From positions 1 through 64,000 of the forward strand of contig NZ_LPVV01000038.1 in NCBI RefSeq assembly GCF_002362255.1: a DNA stretch of 64,000 bases. The letters are read 5' to 3'. This DNA is from Microbacterium sp. SZ1 (GTDB lineage Bacteria; Actinomycetota; Actinomycetes; Actinomycetales; Microbacteriaceae). The translations under genes and the position numbers were made by a program. Below, in pieces: positions 24,363 through 33,765 of the stretch (its first letter is position 1; each line of letters begins with the position of its first letter). The notes beneath the pieces are model-generated. The model was not told the DNA's origin, made no database searches, and saw nothing but the letters and a program-made list of their open reading frames with translations.

Positions 24363-26522
24363 ATGGCCACTTCGGTTTCCGAACAGTACGCGAAGATCGA
24401 CTTCTCCCCCATCCAGGCGCTCACCGAGGGTGAGGTGATCACGCAGTCGCCGGTGCGCGACATCCGCCTCCCCTCGGGCAGGATGCTGGCGCTCATCACC
24501 CTCGACAACGGTCGCGATCACACCCGGCCGAACACCCTCGGCCCCGCGACGCTGACGCAGCTCGGCGAGACGCTCGACGGTCTCGCCGCGCGCGCCGCGG
24601 CCGGCGAGATCCAGGCCGTGGGCATCACGGGCAAGCAGTACATCCTGGCTGCGGGCGCCGATCTGTCCGACATCAGCAAGGTCGGCTCGCGCGACAATGC
24701 CCGCCTGATCGCACAGCTCGGCCACAAGGTCCTCGGCAAGCTCGGCGAACTGGGCGTGCCGTCGTTCGCCTTCGTGAACGGCCTCGCCCTGGGCGGCGGG
24801 CTCGAGATCGCGTTGAACTCGACCTACCGCACGGTCGACGCATCGGCCGCGGCCATCGCGCTGCCCGAGGTGTTCCTCGGAATCATCCCCGGCTGGGGCG
24901 GCGCCTACCTGCTGCCGAACCTGATCGGCATCGAGAACGCGCTCGAGGTCGTCATCTCGAACCCGCTCAAGCAGAACCGCATGCTCAAGCCGCAGCAGGC
25001 GTTCGACCTCGGCATCGTCGACGCGATCTTCCCGGCGGCGAACTACCTCGAGAACTCACTCGTCTGGGCCGACACCGTGCTCGGCGGCAAGAAGATCGAG
25101 CGCAAGAACGAACCGGGCAAGATCGAGCGGCTCACCAAGTGGCCCATCGCGATCAAGATGGCTCGCGGTATGCTCGAGTCCAAGATCGGCACGATCCCGA
25201 AGTCGCCCTACGCGGCACTCGACCTGCTCGACAAGGCGAAGAGCGGCACGAAGGCGGAAGGCTTCGCCCGGGAGGACGAGGCGCTCGCCGAACTCGTCAC
25301 CGGCGATCAGTTCGCGGCATCCATGTACGCGTTCGACCTGGTGCAGAAGCGTGCGAAGCGGCCCGTCGGCGCGCCGGACAAGGCCCTCGCGAAGAAGGTG
25401 ACGAAGGTCGGCATCATCGGCGCCGGGCTCATGGCGAGCCAGTTCGCGCTGCTCTTCGTGCGCAAGCTGCAGGTGCCGGTGCTCATCACCGACCTCGACC
25501 AGGCGCGCGTCGACAAGGGCGTCGCCTACATCCACGAGGAGATCGGCAAGCTCGAGGCCAAGGGACGCCTCGATGCCGACACGGCGAACAAGCTGCGCGC
25601 GCTCGTGACGGGCACGACCGACAAGAGCCTGTACGCCGACTGCGACTTCGTCATCGAGGCCGTGTTCGAGGAGGTCGGAGTCAAGCAGCAGGTGTTCGGC
25701 GAGATCGAGAACATCATCGCCGACGACGCGATCCTCGCCACCAACACCTCGTCGCTGTCGGTGGAGGAGATCGGCGCGAAGCTCGCCCACCCGGAGCGCC
25801 TGGTCGGCTTCCACTTCTTCAACCCGGTCGCGGTGATGCCGCTGATCGAGATCGTGAAGACGCCGTCGACCTCCGAGGCCGCGCTGTCCACGGCGTTCGT
25901 CGTCGCGAAGAGCCTCCGCAAGAATGCGGTGCTCACCGCCGATGCCCCCGGGTTCGTCGTCAACCGCCTTCTCGCCAAGGTCATGGGCGAGGCCGCACGC
26001 GCGGTCTACGAGGGCACACCGCTCACCGACGTCGAGAAGGCGTTCGCGCCGCTCGGGCTGCCGATGGGGCCATTCCAGCTCATCGACCTGGTCGGCTGGA
26101 AGGTCGCCGCACACGTGCAGGACACGATGGCGCACGCGTTCCCCGACCGTTTCTACGCGAACGAGAACTTCCACGCCCTCGCCGAGCTGGACGCGGTCGT
26201 CGAGAAGGACAAGGGCGGCCGCGTGACCGGCTGGACGAAGCAGGCAGAGAAGATCCTCAAGCCTGCCGTGGGCAAGACCGCCGCGTCGGCAGCGACGATC
26301 CTCCAGCGCGTGCAGGACGGACTCGCGAGCGAGATAAAGCTCATGCTGGACGAGGGCGTCGTGCCCGAGGTCGAGGACATCGACCTCTGCCTCATCCTCG
26401 GCGCCGGCTGGCCGTTCATCGACGGCGGAGCGTCGCCGTATCTGGACCGTGAAGGCGCATCCGAACGCGCCTTCGGAGGGTCCTTCCACTCGCCGCAGAT
26501 CCGGGGCATCGAAAGTCGCTGA
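24363..26522 (+). CDS. fadB: Fatty-acid oxidation complex alpha subunit (enoyl-CoA hydratase / 3-hydroxyacyl-CoA dehydrogenase)
   Basis: The 719-residue bifunctional protein has an N-terminal enoyl-CoA hydratase domain (NGLALGGGLEIAL, then ALPEVFLGIIPGWGG), an NAD-binding Rossmann domain (GIIGAGLMASQFA) and C-terminal dehydrogenase domains with VGFHFFNPVAVMPL. It hydrates enoyl-CoA and oxidises the 3-hydroxyacyl-CoA that fadA then cleaves. It is the last gene of the DUF3000-rnd-fadA-fadB run and ends at a strong terminator. Confidence 0.95.
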   Translation: MATSVSEQYAKIDFSPIQALTEGEVITQSPVRDIRLPSGRMLALITLDNGRDHTRPNTLGPATLTQLGETLDGLAARAAAGEIQAVGITGKQYILAAGADLSDISKVGSRDNARLIAQLGHKVLGKLGELGVPSFAFVNGLALGGGLEIALNSTYRTVDASAAAIALPEVFLGIIPGWGGAYLLPNLIGIENALEVVISNPLKQNRMLKPQQAFDLGIVDAIFPAANYLENSLVWADTVLGGKKIERKNEPGKIERLTKWPIAIKMARGMLESKIGTIPKSPYAALDLLDKAKSGTKAEGFAREDEALAELVTGDQFAASMYAFDLVQKRAKRPVGAPDKALAKKVTKVGIIGAGLMASQFALLFVRKLQVPVLITDLDQARVDKGVAYIHEEIGKLEAKGRLDADTANKLRALVTGTTDKSLYADCDFVIEAVFEEVGVKQQVFGEIENIIADDAILATNTSSLSVEEIGAKLAHPERLVGFHFFNPVAVMPLIEIVKTPSTSEAALSTAFVVAKSLRKNAVLTADAPGFVVNRLLAKVMGEAARAVYEGTPLTDVEKAFAPLGLPMGPFQLIDLVGWKVAAHVQDTMAHAFPDRFYANENFHALAELDAVVEKDKGGRVTGWTKQAEKILKPAVGKTAASAATILQRVQDGLASEIKLMLDEGVVPEVEDIDLCLILGAGWPFIDGGASPYLDREGASERAFGGSFHSPQIRGIESR

Positions 26523-26534
26523 GACACACAGACG

Positions 26535-26575
26535 AGAACGCCCCATTCGACGGACGCGGTCGAATGGGGCGTTCT
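26535..26575. terminator. Strong 17-bp terminator hairpin
   Basis: Arms 26535-26551 and 26559-26575 are perfectly complementary with a 7-base loop. It serves fadB and probably also the convergent ChoD-like operon. Confidence 0.85.
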
Positions 26576-26604
26576 GTCGCTCGGCCGGGCGCAGGCGGCT
26601 CCGG

Positions 26605-26657
26605 TTGTCGAGCGAGCCCGCGCGTCGTCGAGCGGGCGAAGCGAGACGAGACGCGCC
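26605..26657. repeat. GTCGAGCGAGC-type intergenic repeat
   Basis: Two degenerate copies of a TCGAGCG(A/G)GC-type word with AAGCGAGACGAGACGC follow each other between the fadB terminator and the end of the next gene. Words like this recur between genes in Microbacterium genomes as far as I recall. Confidence 0.35.
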
Positions 26658-28301
26658 TCACATCCCTGAGCGCTGCGCAGGTCGCGCATCCGCCTCTCCG
26701 GTCCGTGGCCAGTACGACATCGCCCGCTCCGCGAGCGCGGTGATCGTGAGTGAGGGATTCACACCGGGGTTGGCCGGCACGGCGGCGCCGTCGACGACGT
26801 GCAGGTCGGGGTGTCCCCACACGCGGTGGAACTCGTCGACGACCCCCGAGGCGGGCGATCCGGAGATGACCGCTCCCCCGAGGAAATGCGCGGTCAGCGG
26901 GATGCCGAACACCTCGGGCCACGACCCTCGGGCCTCGGTCGTGACACCACCCTCCTGCTCGACCCTTCGCGCGATAGCCTCGGCCGCGCGGTGCGCCTGT
27001 GGCAGGTGGCTCGGATTGGGCTCACCGTGCCCCTGGGCGCTCGTGAGTCCCGATCGCCCGAAGCGGCGCCGCAGCGACAGGGTGAGCGAGTTGTCCGCCG
27101 TCTGCATGACGAGGGCGATGATCCCGCGCTCGCTCCATCGGCGCAGCGACCCGAGCCGCATCTGACGCACCGGCGCGCGCAGCGCACGTCGCACGAGCAG
27201 AGCGAGACGCCGCCTGAGCGGCACGCCGCCCGGCACCATGATCGATGCCAGGGCGCCCATGAGATTCGACCCGGGTCCGTAGCGGACGTTCTCGACGTGC
27301 GTGCGCTCGTCGATGTGGAATGACGTCGTGATCGCGACACCGCGGGCCAGCTCCAGGCTCTTCGGCACGCGCGTCGCGACGGCACCGTCCAGAGCCTCGG
27401 AATTCGTGCGCGTGAGCCGACCGACGGCGTCCGAGACATGCGGTAGAGCACCGTTGGCCTTCATCCGGTGCAGCAGCTGCTGAGTGCCCCACGTGCCGGC
27501 GGCGAGGACGACCTGACGGGCGCGGATCGTCCTCCGCCTCGGGGCGAGCCACCGTCCGCTGCGCTGCGTCGTGACGGAGAAGCCTCCGCCGGTGAGCGCG
27601 CGGACTTCGGTCACCGTTCGCAGCGGCTCGATGACCGCGCCACGACGCTCGGCGAGGTGGAGGTAGTTCTTCATCAGGGTGTTCTTGGCGCCGACTCGGC
27701 AGCCGACCATGCAGTTGCCGCACAGCGTGCAACCCGTGCGGTCCGGACCCTCGCCGCCGAAGTACGGGTCGGCGACCCGCTCCCCCGGCTTTCCGAACCA
27801 GACGCCGACCGGAGCACGACGGAACGTGTCCGCGACCCCGAGATCGTCCGCCGCGCCGGCCATGATCCGCTCGACGGGTCCCGTGTGCGGGTACCGGTCG
27901 ACCACTCCGAGCATCCGCTTCGCCGTGGCGTAGTGCGGCGCGAGGTCGGACTCCCAGTCCCGCAGATCCCGCCACTGTCGGTCCATGAAGAACGCGGTGC
28001 CAGGCTGATAGAGGGTGTTGGCGTAGTTCAGCGACCCGCCGCCCACTCCGGCTCCGGCGAGGATCATCACGTGCGGCAGCCGGTGGATGCGCTGCACGCC
28101 GAAGCATCCGAGCCGCGGCGCCCAGAGGTAGCGGCGGACGTTCCAGTTGGTCTTCGCGAAGTCATCGTCCTCGAATCGCCGCCCCGCCTCGTACACGCGA
28201 ACGCGATAGCCCTTCTCCACGAGACGGAGGGCCGACACCGAGCCGCCGAACCCTGAGCCGACGATGACCACGTCCTCGTCGAATGCGGATGCCGTCGTCA
28301 T
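26658..28301 (-). CDS. ChoD-like GMC-family flavoprotein oxidoreductase
   Basis: The 547-residue FAD enzyme resembles mycobacterial ChoD along its whole length. The FAD motif is VIVGSGFGGSVSALRL, followed by LWAPRLGC, ILAGAGVGGGSLNYANTLY, a cysteine cluster CTLCGNCMVGC and LTAHFLGGA near the end. ChoD is annotated as a cholesterol oxidase, but the true substrate is disputed; the CxxCxxxC cluster could bind an iron-sulfur centre. The start at 28301 overlaps the stop of the lipid-kinase gene (ATGA). The context points to lipid metabolism. Confidence 0.88.
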   Translation of the reverse strand: MTTASAFDEDVVIVGSGFGGSVSALRLVEKGYRVRVYEAGRRFEDDDFAKTNWNVRRYLWAPRLGCFGVQRIHRLPHVMILAGAGVGGGSLNYANTLYQPGTAFFMDRQWRDLRDWESDLAPHYATAKRMLGVVDRYPHTGPVERIMAGAADDLGVADTFRRAPVGVWFGKPGERVADPYFGGEGPDRTGCTLCGNCMVGCRVGAKNTLMKNYLHLAERRGAVIEPLRTVTEVRALTGGGFSVTTQRSGRWLAPRRRTIRARQVVLAAGTWGTQQLLHRMKANGALPHVSDAVGRLTRTNSEALDGAVATRVPKSLELARGVAITTSFHIDERTHVENVRYGPGSNLMGALASIMVPGGVPLRRRLALLVRRALRAPVRQMRLGSLRRWSERGIIALVMQTADNSLTLSLRRRFGRSGLTSAQGHGEPNPSHLPQAHRAAEAIARRVEQEGGVTTEARGSWPEVFGIPLTAHFLGGAVISGSPASGVVDEFHRVWGHPDLHVVDGAAVPANPGVNPSLTITALAERAMSYWPRTGEADARPAQRSGM

Positions 28302-29218
28302 CGGTCGTCTCCCTCGTCGCCGTCCCCGTCCGGCACGATGAGCACCAGTGCCCGCTCTCGCACGGTGATCGTGCATTCGTCTTCGCCGAGTCGCTCACCG
28401 TCGGCGTAGACGACCAGACCGCTGGCCCTGACGGAGACCGATCGCACGCGGCGGTGCCTGACCTCGGCGTGCGAGAGGTGCGTTCCACGCAGAAGCGATG
28501 GGAAGAGCCGGAGCAGTCGCAGACGGCCGAGTGGCGCGACCTCGACGAGGTCGAGCATCCCATCGGTCGCGTCGGCGCCGAGGCACACCGGCATCCCGCC
28601 GCCGTAACTCGAAGTGTTGCCGACCGCGACGAGCGTGCCAGGGCGCTCTTGCGTCGCACCGCCGTCGACGGAGAGCAAGAACGGCAGCGGTCGCAGACGG
28701 GCGAGCTCGATCACGACCGCGAGGTAGTAGCGCAGGGCGCCGTGCGGCCACCGCAGCCGGTTGGTGCGCTCACTGACCCTCGCGTCGAATCCGAGGGCGG
28801 CGACGGTGAGGAACGCGGCGACGCGATCTCCGGAGCGAATCTCACCCACGTCGATCGTGCGCGGAACACCGTCGAATGCGAGATCGACCGCGGCGACAGG
28901 GTCGTGTCGCGGCAGGTCGAGCGCCCGCGCGAGATCGTTGCCCGTCCCGGCCGGCACGAGCACGATGGGGACGTCTGCCGCGAGCAGGTCATCGACGATG
29001 CCGGAGAGCGTGCCGTCCCCGCCGACCACGACGAGCGCATCCGGCCGGGCGGCGAGGGCGGTCCGGGCAAGCTCCCTCGTCTCGGCAGCTGTCGTTCCCG
29101 AGTACACGCGGATCTCCGCGCCGCGCTCGCGCAGTCGGCCGACTGCGGCATCCGTGACGCCACGGCCCTTTCCCTTTCCCGCGAACGGGTTGCTCAGCAC
29201 GGCCACGTGCCTCACCAT
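28298..29218 (-). CDS. Diacylglycerol-kinase-family lipid kinase
   Basis: The 306-residue protein has a DAGK catalytic domain: SNPFAGKGKG, VVVGGDGTLSGIVDDL with the family GGDGT motif, and VPAGTGNDLARAL. It phosphorylates a lipid hydroxyl using ATP; relatives act on diacylglycerol, sphingosine or phosphatidylglycerol. The start is 1 base past the stop of the upstream alkyl-DHAP-synthase-like gene and its own stop overlaps the next start, so the three genes are one translational unit. Confidence 0.9.
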   Translation of the reverse strand: MVRHVAVLSNPFAGKGKGRGVTDAAVGRLRERGAEIRVYSGTTAAETRELARTALAARPDALVVVGGDGTLSGIVDDLLAADVPIVLVPAGTGNDLARALDLPRHDPVAAVDLAFDGVPRTIDVGEIRSGDRVAAFLTVAALGFDARVSERTNRLRWPHGALRYYLAVVIELARLRPLPFLLSVDGGATQERPGTLVAVGNTSSYGGGMPVCLGADATDGMLDLVEVAPLGRLRLLRLFPSLLRGTHLSHAEVRHRRVRSVSVRASGLVVYADGERLGEDECTITVRERALVLIVPDGDGDEGDDR

Positions 29219-29219
29219 G

Positions 29220-30842
29220 TCAGTCGCCTCGCTCCGCCGGGATCAACGCCCCGGGGTTGAGGACGCCCGCGGGATCGAGCTCGCGCTTGATCGCTCGGAG
29301 GATCCGCACGCCTGTCGTGCCGATCTCGCTCTCGAGCCACGGCGCGTGGTCACGGCCGACGGCGTGGTGGTGGCTGATCGTGCCTTCGCTCGCGATGATC
29401 GCGTCGTTCACCCCGGCCTTCACCCGCGACCAGACGGCGAGCGGATCGGTACGGATACCTGCCAGCACGGTGAAGTACAGCGAGGCGCCGGTCGGGTACA
29501 CGTGCGACACGTGACACATGACATAGGACCGCGCACCGGCCGCGGTGAACCCGTCGCGAAGGCTGCTCTCGACGGCGACCTTGAGGGCGGCGAGATTCGA
29601 CCAGGTCGTCGCGGTCTCGAGCGTCTCGCAGAACACGCCCGCGTCCAGCAGCGAATCGCGCAGGTACGGCCCGTCGAAACGGCCCGCCAGCCACTCCTCG
29701 GAGGCCCCCTCGCCCGCCGACCTCCCGCCGGCCGCGCGCAGCAGCTCGCTCACGCGGGTGCGGCGCTCGGCGATCCTCTCGCCTTCGTACACAGTGACGG
29801 CGCTGGCGCCCTTCGCGAGCGCCTTGCCGATCCGACCGACCTGCGCGAGGCCCACCGCGGTCTCGGACTCGTCGGACAGACGGATGACGGTGGGGCCCCC
29901 GCCGTCCTGCGCCACCCGGCGCAGTCCCTCCGCACCGCTGGCGAAGTCGGGGAAGGTCCACGACTCGAACACGCGCTCACGCGGGATCGGATGCACGCGC
30001 ACGCGCACCTCCGTGATGACGCCGAAAGCCCCCTCCGACCCCAGGAACACGCGGATCAGGTCGGGCCCGACCGCGGAGCCGGGCGACCTGCCGAGCTCGA
30101 CATCACCCGTCGGCGTCGCGACACGGATCCCCGTGACCATCGCGTCGAAGCGCCCGTTGCCCGCGGAGTTCTGCCCCGAGGATCGCGCCGCTGCGAATCC
30201 GCCGATCGTCGCGTAGCGGAAGCTCTGCGGATAGTGGCCGAGCTCGTATCCGTGGACCGCAAGCTGCGCCTCGGCATCCGGGCCCGCCGTGCCCGCCGCG
30301 ATCACGGCCTCCCCGCTGATGTCGTCGATGCGCAGCAGACCCGCGAGGCGACGCAGGTCCAGACTGACGACCGCATGGTGCGAGCCGCGCTCCGGGTCGA
30401 GGGCGCCGACGACGCTGGTGCCACCGCCGAACGGGATCACCGCGATGCCGCGATCGACCGCCACTCGCAGGCATGCGGAGACCTCCTCGTGGGTACGAGG
30501 CCTCACCACCCCGTCCGGTGCGGGTTGGCGTGGCTCACGGAGACGCAGCAGATCCGGCGTCGAGCGGCCGCCCGAATGACGCACACGCGCCTCGTGATCG
30601 GTGGAGACGTGCTTCGCACCGACGATCGCCGCCAGTGCCTCGACATCGCCGCCGTCCAGGGCCGAGGGTGCGAGCTGCACCTCCCCGAGCCTCACCGCAG
30701 GATGCGGTTTGCGGATCCTGCCGAGGAGGAGCGGGAGAAGCGTGCGCACGGCGAGCGGCAGATCCTTCGCCTTCGTCGGGTCGCCCCAGCCGTTCCAGCG
30801 CATCTCCGAGTCGGCCGCGGCACTGCCGTTCCCGTGGGTCAT
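29220..30842 (-). CDS. Alkyl-DHAP synthase-like FAD-linked oxidase
   Basis: The 540-residue protein has a PCMH-type FAD domain and a C-terminal FAD-linked oxidase domain. Resemblance to alkyldihydroxyacetonephosphate synthase is clear: WNGWGDPTK at the N-terminus, PFGGGTSVVGA, YPQSFRYATIGG, ARSSGQNS, FLGSEGAFGVITE and the C-terminal EGTISHHHAVG with the catalytic histidines. AGPS swaps the acyl chain of acyl-DHAP for an alkyl chain, the committed ether-lipid step. Whether this bacterium makes ether lipids is not known from the sequence. It leads the operon and is divergent from a TetR gene. Confidence 0.87.
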   Translation of the reverse strand: MTHGNGSAAADSEMRWNGWGDPTKAKDLPLAVRTLLPLLLGRIRKPHPAVRLGEVQLAPSALDGGDVEALAAIVGAKHVSTDHEARVRHSGGRSTPDLLRLREPRQPAPDGVVRPRTHEEVSACLRVAVDRGIAVIPFGGGTSVVGALDPERGSHHAVVSLDLRRLAGLLRIDDISGEAVIAAGTAGPDAEAQLAVHGYELGHYPQSFRYATIGGFAAARSSGQNSAGNGRFDAMVTGIRVATPTGDVELGRSPGSAVGPDLIRVFLGSEGAFGVITEVRVRVHPIPRERVFESWTFPDFASGAEGLRRVAQDGGGPTVIRLSDESETAVGLAQVGRIGKALAKGASAVTVYEGERIAERRTRVSELLRAAGGRSAGEGASEEWLAGRFDGPYLRDSLLDAGVFCETLETATTWSNLAALKVAVESSLRDGFTAAGARSYVMCHVSHVYPTGASLYFTVLAGIRTDPLAVWSRVKAGVNDAIIASEGTISHHHAVGRDHAPWLESEIGTTGVRILRAIKRELDPAGVLNPGALIPAERGD

Positions 30843-30846
30843 GCGT

Positions 30847-30877
30847 TACAGTGTGACACATCATGGAAGAACGTCAA
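30847..30877. promoter_or_regulatory. Divergent promoter region with TetR-type operator candidate
   Basis: Forward -10 TACAGT (30847-30852) and reverse -35 TTGACG (30877-30872) overlap a small palindrome TGTGACACA (30852-30860). The site lies between the AGPS-like and TetR start codons, where autoregulation is expected. The reverse -10 is not clear. Confidence 0.45.
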
Positions 30878-30880
30878 GCA

Positions 30881-31471
30881 ATGTCGGCGCTGACTGATCG
30901 CGCCCGGCCCCGATGGGATGCGACGCAGGTGCGCATCCTCGATGCCGCCGACGATCTGATCATGCGGCGCGGTGTGCATGGAGTGACGATCGCGGAGCTC
31001 GCGCGCCGCGCCGGGCACAGCCGCCCGACCATCTACCGCAGCTGGAGCGATGCCGACGACGTGGTGCGGTCGGCGTTGCTCCGGCGGGTCGCCAGCATCG
31101 TCGCGGAATTCCCCGAGCCGTCGCACTCGCGCGGAGAACTGGTCGACGACGTCCTCCGGTTCTCGGCGCTGTTCCGCAACGACGCCGTCTTCGGCGGTCT
31201 GCTCGACGAGGAGCCGGAGGCGTTCACCCGGTACACCCTGCAACGGGTCGGATCCAGCCAGCGTCTCATCCTGACGTGGCTGGCGAGGGCGATCTCGGTC
31301 GCCCAGGAGTACGGTGATGTCCGCCGCGACGACCCGTCAGAGATGGCGGTGATGCTGCTGCTCCTCGCCCAGTCGGCTGTCCTGTCGCACGGCACCGTGT
31401 CGGATCTCGTCTCGGAGAGCGCCTGGGAGCGCGAGCTGCGCGCGGCCATCGACGGGCTGCTGCGGGCATGA
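30881..31471 (+). CDS. TetR/AcrR-family transcriptional regulator
   Basis: The roughly 196-residue regulator has an N-terminal helix-turn-helix (GVTIAELARRAGHSRPTIYRSW) and a variable ligand-binding half. I place the start at 30881, which has GGAAG upstream and leaves room for the divergent promoter; an ATG at 30863 would add six residues. Its stop overlaps the start of the GlpD-like gene (ATGA). It probably represses the divergent ether-lipid/ChoD operon and its own transcript; the ligand may be lipid-derived. This role is inferred from position. Confidence 0.88.
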   Translation: MSALTDRARPRWDATQVRILDAADDLIMRRGVHGVTIAELARRAGHSRPTIYRSWSDADDVVRSALLRRVASIVAEFPEPSHSRGELVDDVLRFSALFRNDAVFGGLLDEEPEAFTRYTLQRVGSSQRLILTWLARAISVAQEYGDVRRDDPSEMAVMLLLLAQSAVLSHGTVSDLVSESAWERELRAAIDGLLRA

Positions 31472-32919
31472 GCACCGACTCCGCCGACCTCAACGCCGCG
31501 CGACGGGCTGCGGAACTCGAGTTCTCCGCCTCCGAGACCGCGGACGTGCTGGTGGTCGGCGGAGGCATCACCGGAGTGGGCGTCGCCCTCGACGCCGCGT
31601 CCCGGGGACTCTCGGTCACCCTGATCGAAGCGCACGACCTCGCCTACGGCACCAGTCGGTTCAGTTCGAAACTCGTGCACGGCGGGCTCCGCTACCTCGC
31701 GACGGGCGATGTCGCCACCGCTCGTGAGAGCGCCGTGGAGCGGCATCTGCTCATGACGACCATCGCACCGCATCTGATCCGTCCCCTCGGCCAATTGCTG
31801 CCCTTCGTGCCGGAGGTCAGCCTGCGACAGCGCGGGACGGGGGCGATCGGCATGGCACTCGGCGACCTGTTGCGCATGCGCGCCGGCACGTCGAGACGCA
31901 CGCTCCCTGCCCCGCGCCCTGTCACCGCGCAGCACGCTCGGCGTCTCGCGCCCGGCCTCGTGACGCGAGGTCTCCGCGGCGGCATGCTCTCTTTCGACGG
32001 TCAGCTCGTCGACGACGCCCGCCTCGTCGCGACCGTCGCCCGGACGGCCGCCGCGCACGGCGCTCGGATCCTCACGCGGGTGCGTGCGCGCTCGCTGCGC
32101 GCCGACGGAGCCAGCGCGGAGGATGCGCTCACCGGCAGCCGCCTCGACCTGCGTGCCCGGAGCGTGATCAACGCGACCGGCGCCTGGGCGGGCACTCTCG
32201 ACGAGGGCATCACGATCCGGCCGAGCCGCGGCACGCACGTCGTGCTGGATGCCGCAGACCTCGGGGCCCCTACGGTCGCCCTCACGATCCCGCACGAGGG
32301 CTCGATCAGCCGCTTCGTCTTCGCCCTGCCGCAGCCCGACGGGCGTGTGATCGTCGGCCTCACCGATGAGGATGCGCCCGGCCCCGTGCCGGACGTGGCG
32401 GCGCCGACCGAGACCGAGATCGCGTTCCTGCTCGATAACCTGAATCGCGTGCTCGAGCACCCCCTCGGCCGCGATCACGTGCGCGGCGCTTTCGCCGGGC
32501 TGCGCCCGCTGGTGGACACGGGCGCGGCCTCGACGGCGGATATCTCCCGACGGCACCTCGTGACCGCATCCGAGGGGGGCTTCGTCGATGTGCTCGGCGG
32601 CAAGCTCACGACCTATCGCCGCATGGCGGAGGACGCGGTGGACCTCGCGATCTCGCTGAGAGGGCTGGAGGTGGGAGCGAGCCGGACCGCCGGGCTCCGG
32701 CTGGTCGATCGGCGCGTCCCGACGGCATCCGGCCCGCTCGTCGACGGCATGCCCCTCAGCCGAGAGGACGTCGTGTTCGCGGTGCGCTCGGAGGGCGCGA
32801 TGACGGCATCCGATGTGCTCGACAGACGCACGCGTGTCGGGCTGGCCGATGCCGACCGTGCGCGGTGCGAGCCCGCCGTCGAGACCGTGGTCGCCGAGAC
32901 GCTCGCCGAGCTGGCCTGA
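31468..32919 (+). CDS. glpD: FAD-dependent glycerol-3-phosphate dehydrogenase (GlpD/GlpA-like)
   Basis: The 483-residue flavoprotein has the FAD motif VLVVGGGITGVGVALDAASRG, then GTSRFSSKLVHGGLRYL, which is diagnostic of GlpD-type enzymes, and GGKLTTYRRMAEDAV near residue 375. It lacks most of the usual C-terminal extension. It oxidises glycerol-3-phosphate to DHAP and passes electrons to quinone. DHAP is the backbone for acyl-DHAP, the substrate of the AGPS-like enzyme across the divergent promoter, so the two transcripts may work in one pathway. Confidence 0.88.
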   Translation: MSTDSADLNAARRAAELEFSASETADVLVVGGGITGVGVALDAASRGLSVTLIEAHDLAYGTSRFSSKLVHGGLRYLATGDVATARESAVERHLLMTTIAPHLIRPLGQLLPFVPEVSLRQRGTGAIGMALGDLLRMRAGTSRRTLPAPRPVTAQHARRLAPGLVTRGLRGGMLSFDGQLVDDARLVATVARTAAAHGARILTRVRARSLRADGASAEDALTGSRLDLRARSVINATGAWAGTLDEGITIRPSRGTHVVLDAADLGAPTVALTIPHEGSISRFVFALPQPDGRVIVGLTDEDAPGPVPDVAAPTETEIAFLLDNLNRVLEHPLGRDHVRGAFAGLRPLVDTGAASTADISRRHLVTASEGGFVDVLGGKLTTYRRMAEDAVDLAISLRGLEVGASRTAGLRLVDRRVPTASGPLVDGMPLSREDVVFAVRSEGAMTASDVLDRRTRVGLADADRARCEPAVETVVAETLAELA

Positions 32920-33049
32920 GCGCGGCGCCGGCCGGCGCAGTGACCGCGGTGCGTCACGCCGAGGAACGCCCGCCGAACAACGCGTGAAATACGCAGCGTG
33001 CGAGCGTCAGACGTGCGCACGATCCGCCCCGACCGTGCACAGTGGTCCC

Positions 33050-33745
33050 ATGGACATGATCCTGTCGATGCTCGGCGGCAAGGGGATGTCGGGGCTCTTC
33101 AAGACCGGCACCGCGATCCTCACCATCCTGCTCGTGGTTCCGGCCCTCCTGAAGATCTTCGTGGTGACGGTCGATGAGGGGTGGGCTGCCATCCGCACAC
33201 GCAACGGCAAGCCGATCATCCGCAACCGACCGGCGCGGCGTCCCGCGAACCGCGGCGGCGCGGTCGGGGAGGTCGTGGTCCTGAACCCCGGCACGCACGG
33301 GGCGTTCCCGCTCTTCTACTGGTACAAGCTCATCGACGTGCGGTGTCGCGCGACCGACCTCCCCGCGCGGGAGATGACAGGCGCGAGCGGCCACCAGCAT
33401 CGGGTGCACGCGTCGTTCGAGTGGCGTCCGATACCGAACGGACGCGACCTTCGGGTGTTCGAGCTCGATGTGGTGAACGTGACCGAACGTGCCTCGAACA
33501 TCGTCGGCGCGTCGTTGCGAGATGTGATCCGGGGCCTCGACGGTGCCGATCTCCCGCACAACGACGAGATCAACACGCGGGTGATCGCGGCCAGCGCCGA
33601 CGAGGTGCGGCGGGCCTGCGGAGTCGAGCTGGTGAGGGTCATGGTCACCGGGGACGCGCTGACCGACGGCTACCTGCTCTCGACGGCGCTCCGTGATTCG
33701 GAGCGAGGCGCCGAGGCTGTCGCAGCCCTGCATGCCCTGAACTGA
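33050..33745 (+). CDS. Membrane-anchored SPFH/band-7-like protein
   Basis: The 231-residue protein has one N-terminal membrane helix (about residues 18-38), then VTVDEGWAAIRTRNGKPI and a basic linker, followed by a domain with RCRATDLPAREMTGASG and EWRPIPNG. The layout (membrane anchor, beta-rich N-terminal part, helical C-terminus with ERASNIVGASLRDVI) suggests an SPFH/prohibitin-like scaffold, but similarity is weak. It stands alone between glpD and the convergent dxs gene. Confidence 0.6.
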   Translation: MDMILSMLGGKGMSGLFKTGTAILTILLVVPALLKIFVVTVDEGWAAIRTRNGKPIIRNRPARRPANRGGAVGEVVVLNPGTHGAFPLFYWYKLIDVRCRATDLPAREMTGASGHQHRVHASFEWRPIPNGRDLRVFELDVVNVTERASNIVGASLRDVIRGLDGADLPHNDEINTRVIAASADEVRRACGVELVRVMVTGDALTDGYLLSTALRDSERGAEAVAALHALN

Positions 33746-33765
33746 GTCGTGCCCTCGGGCGCTGA

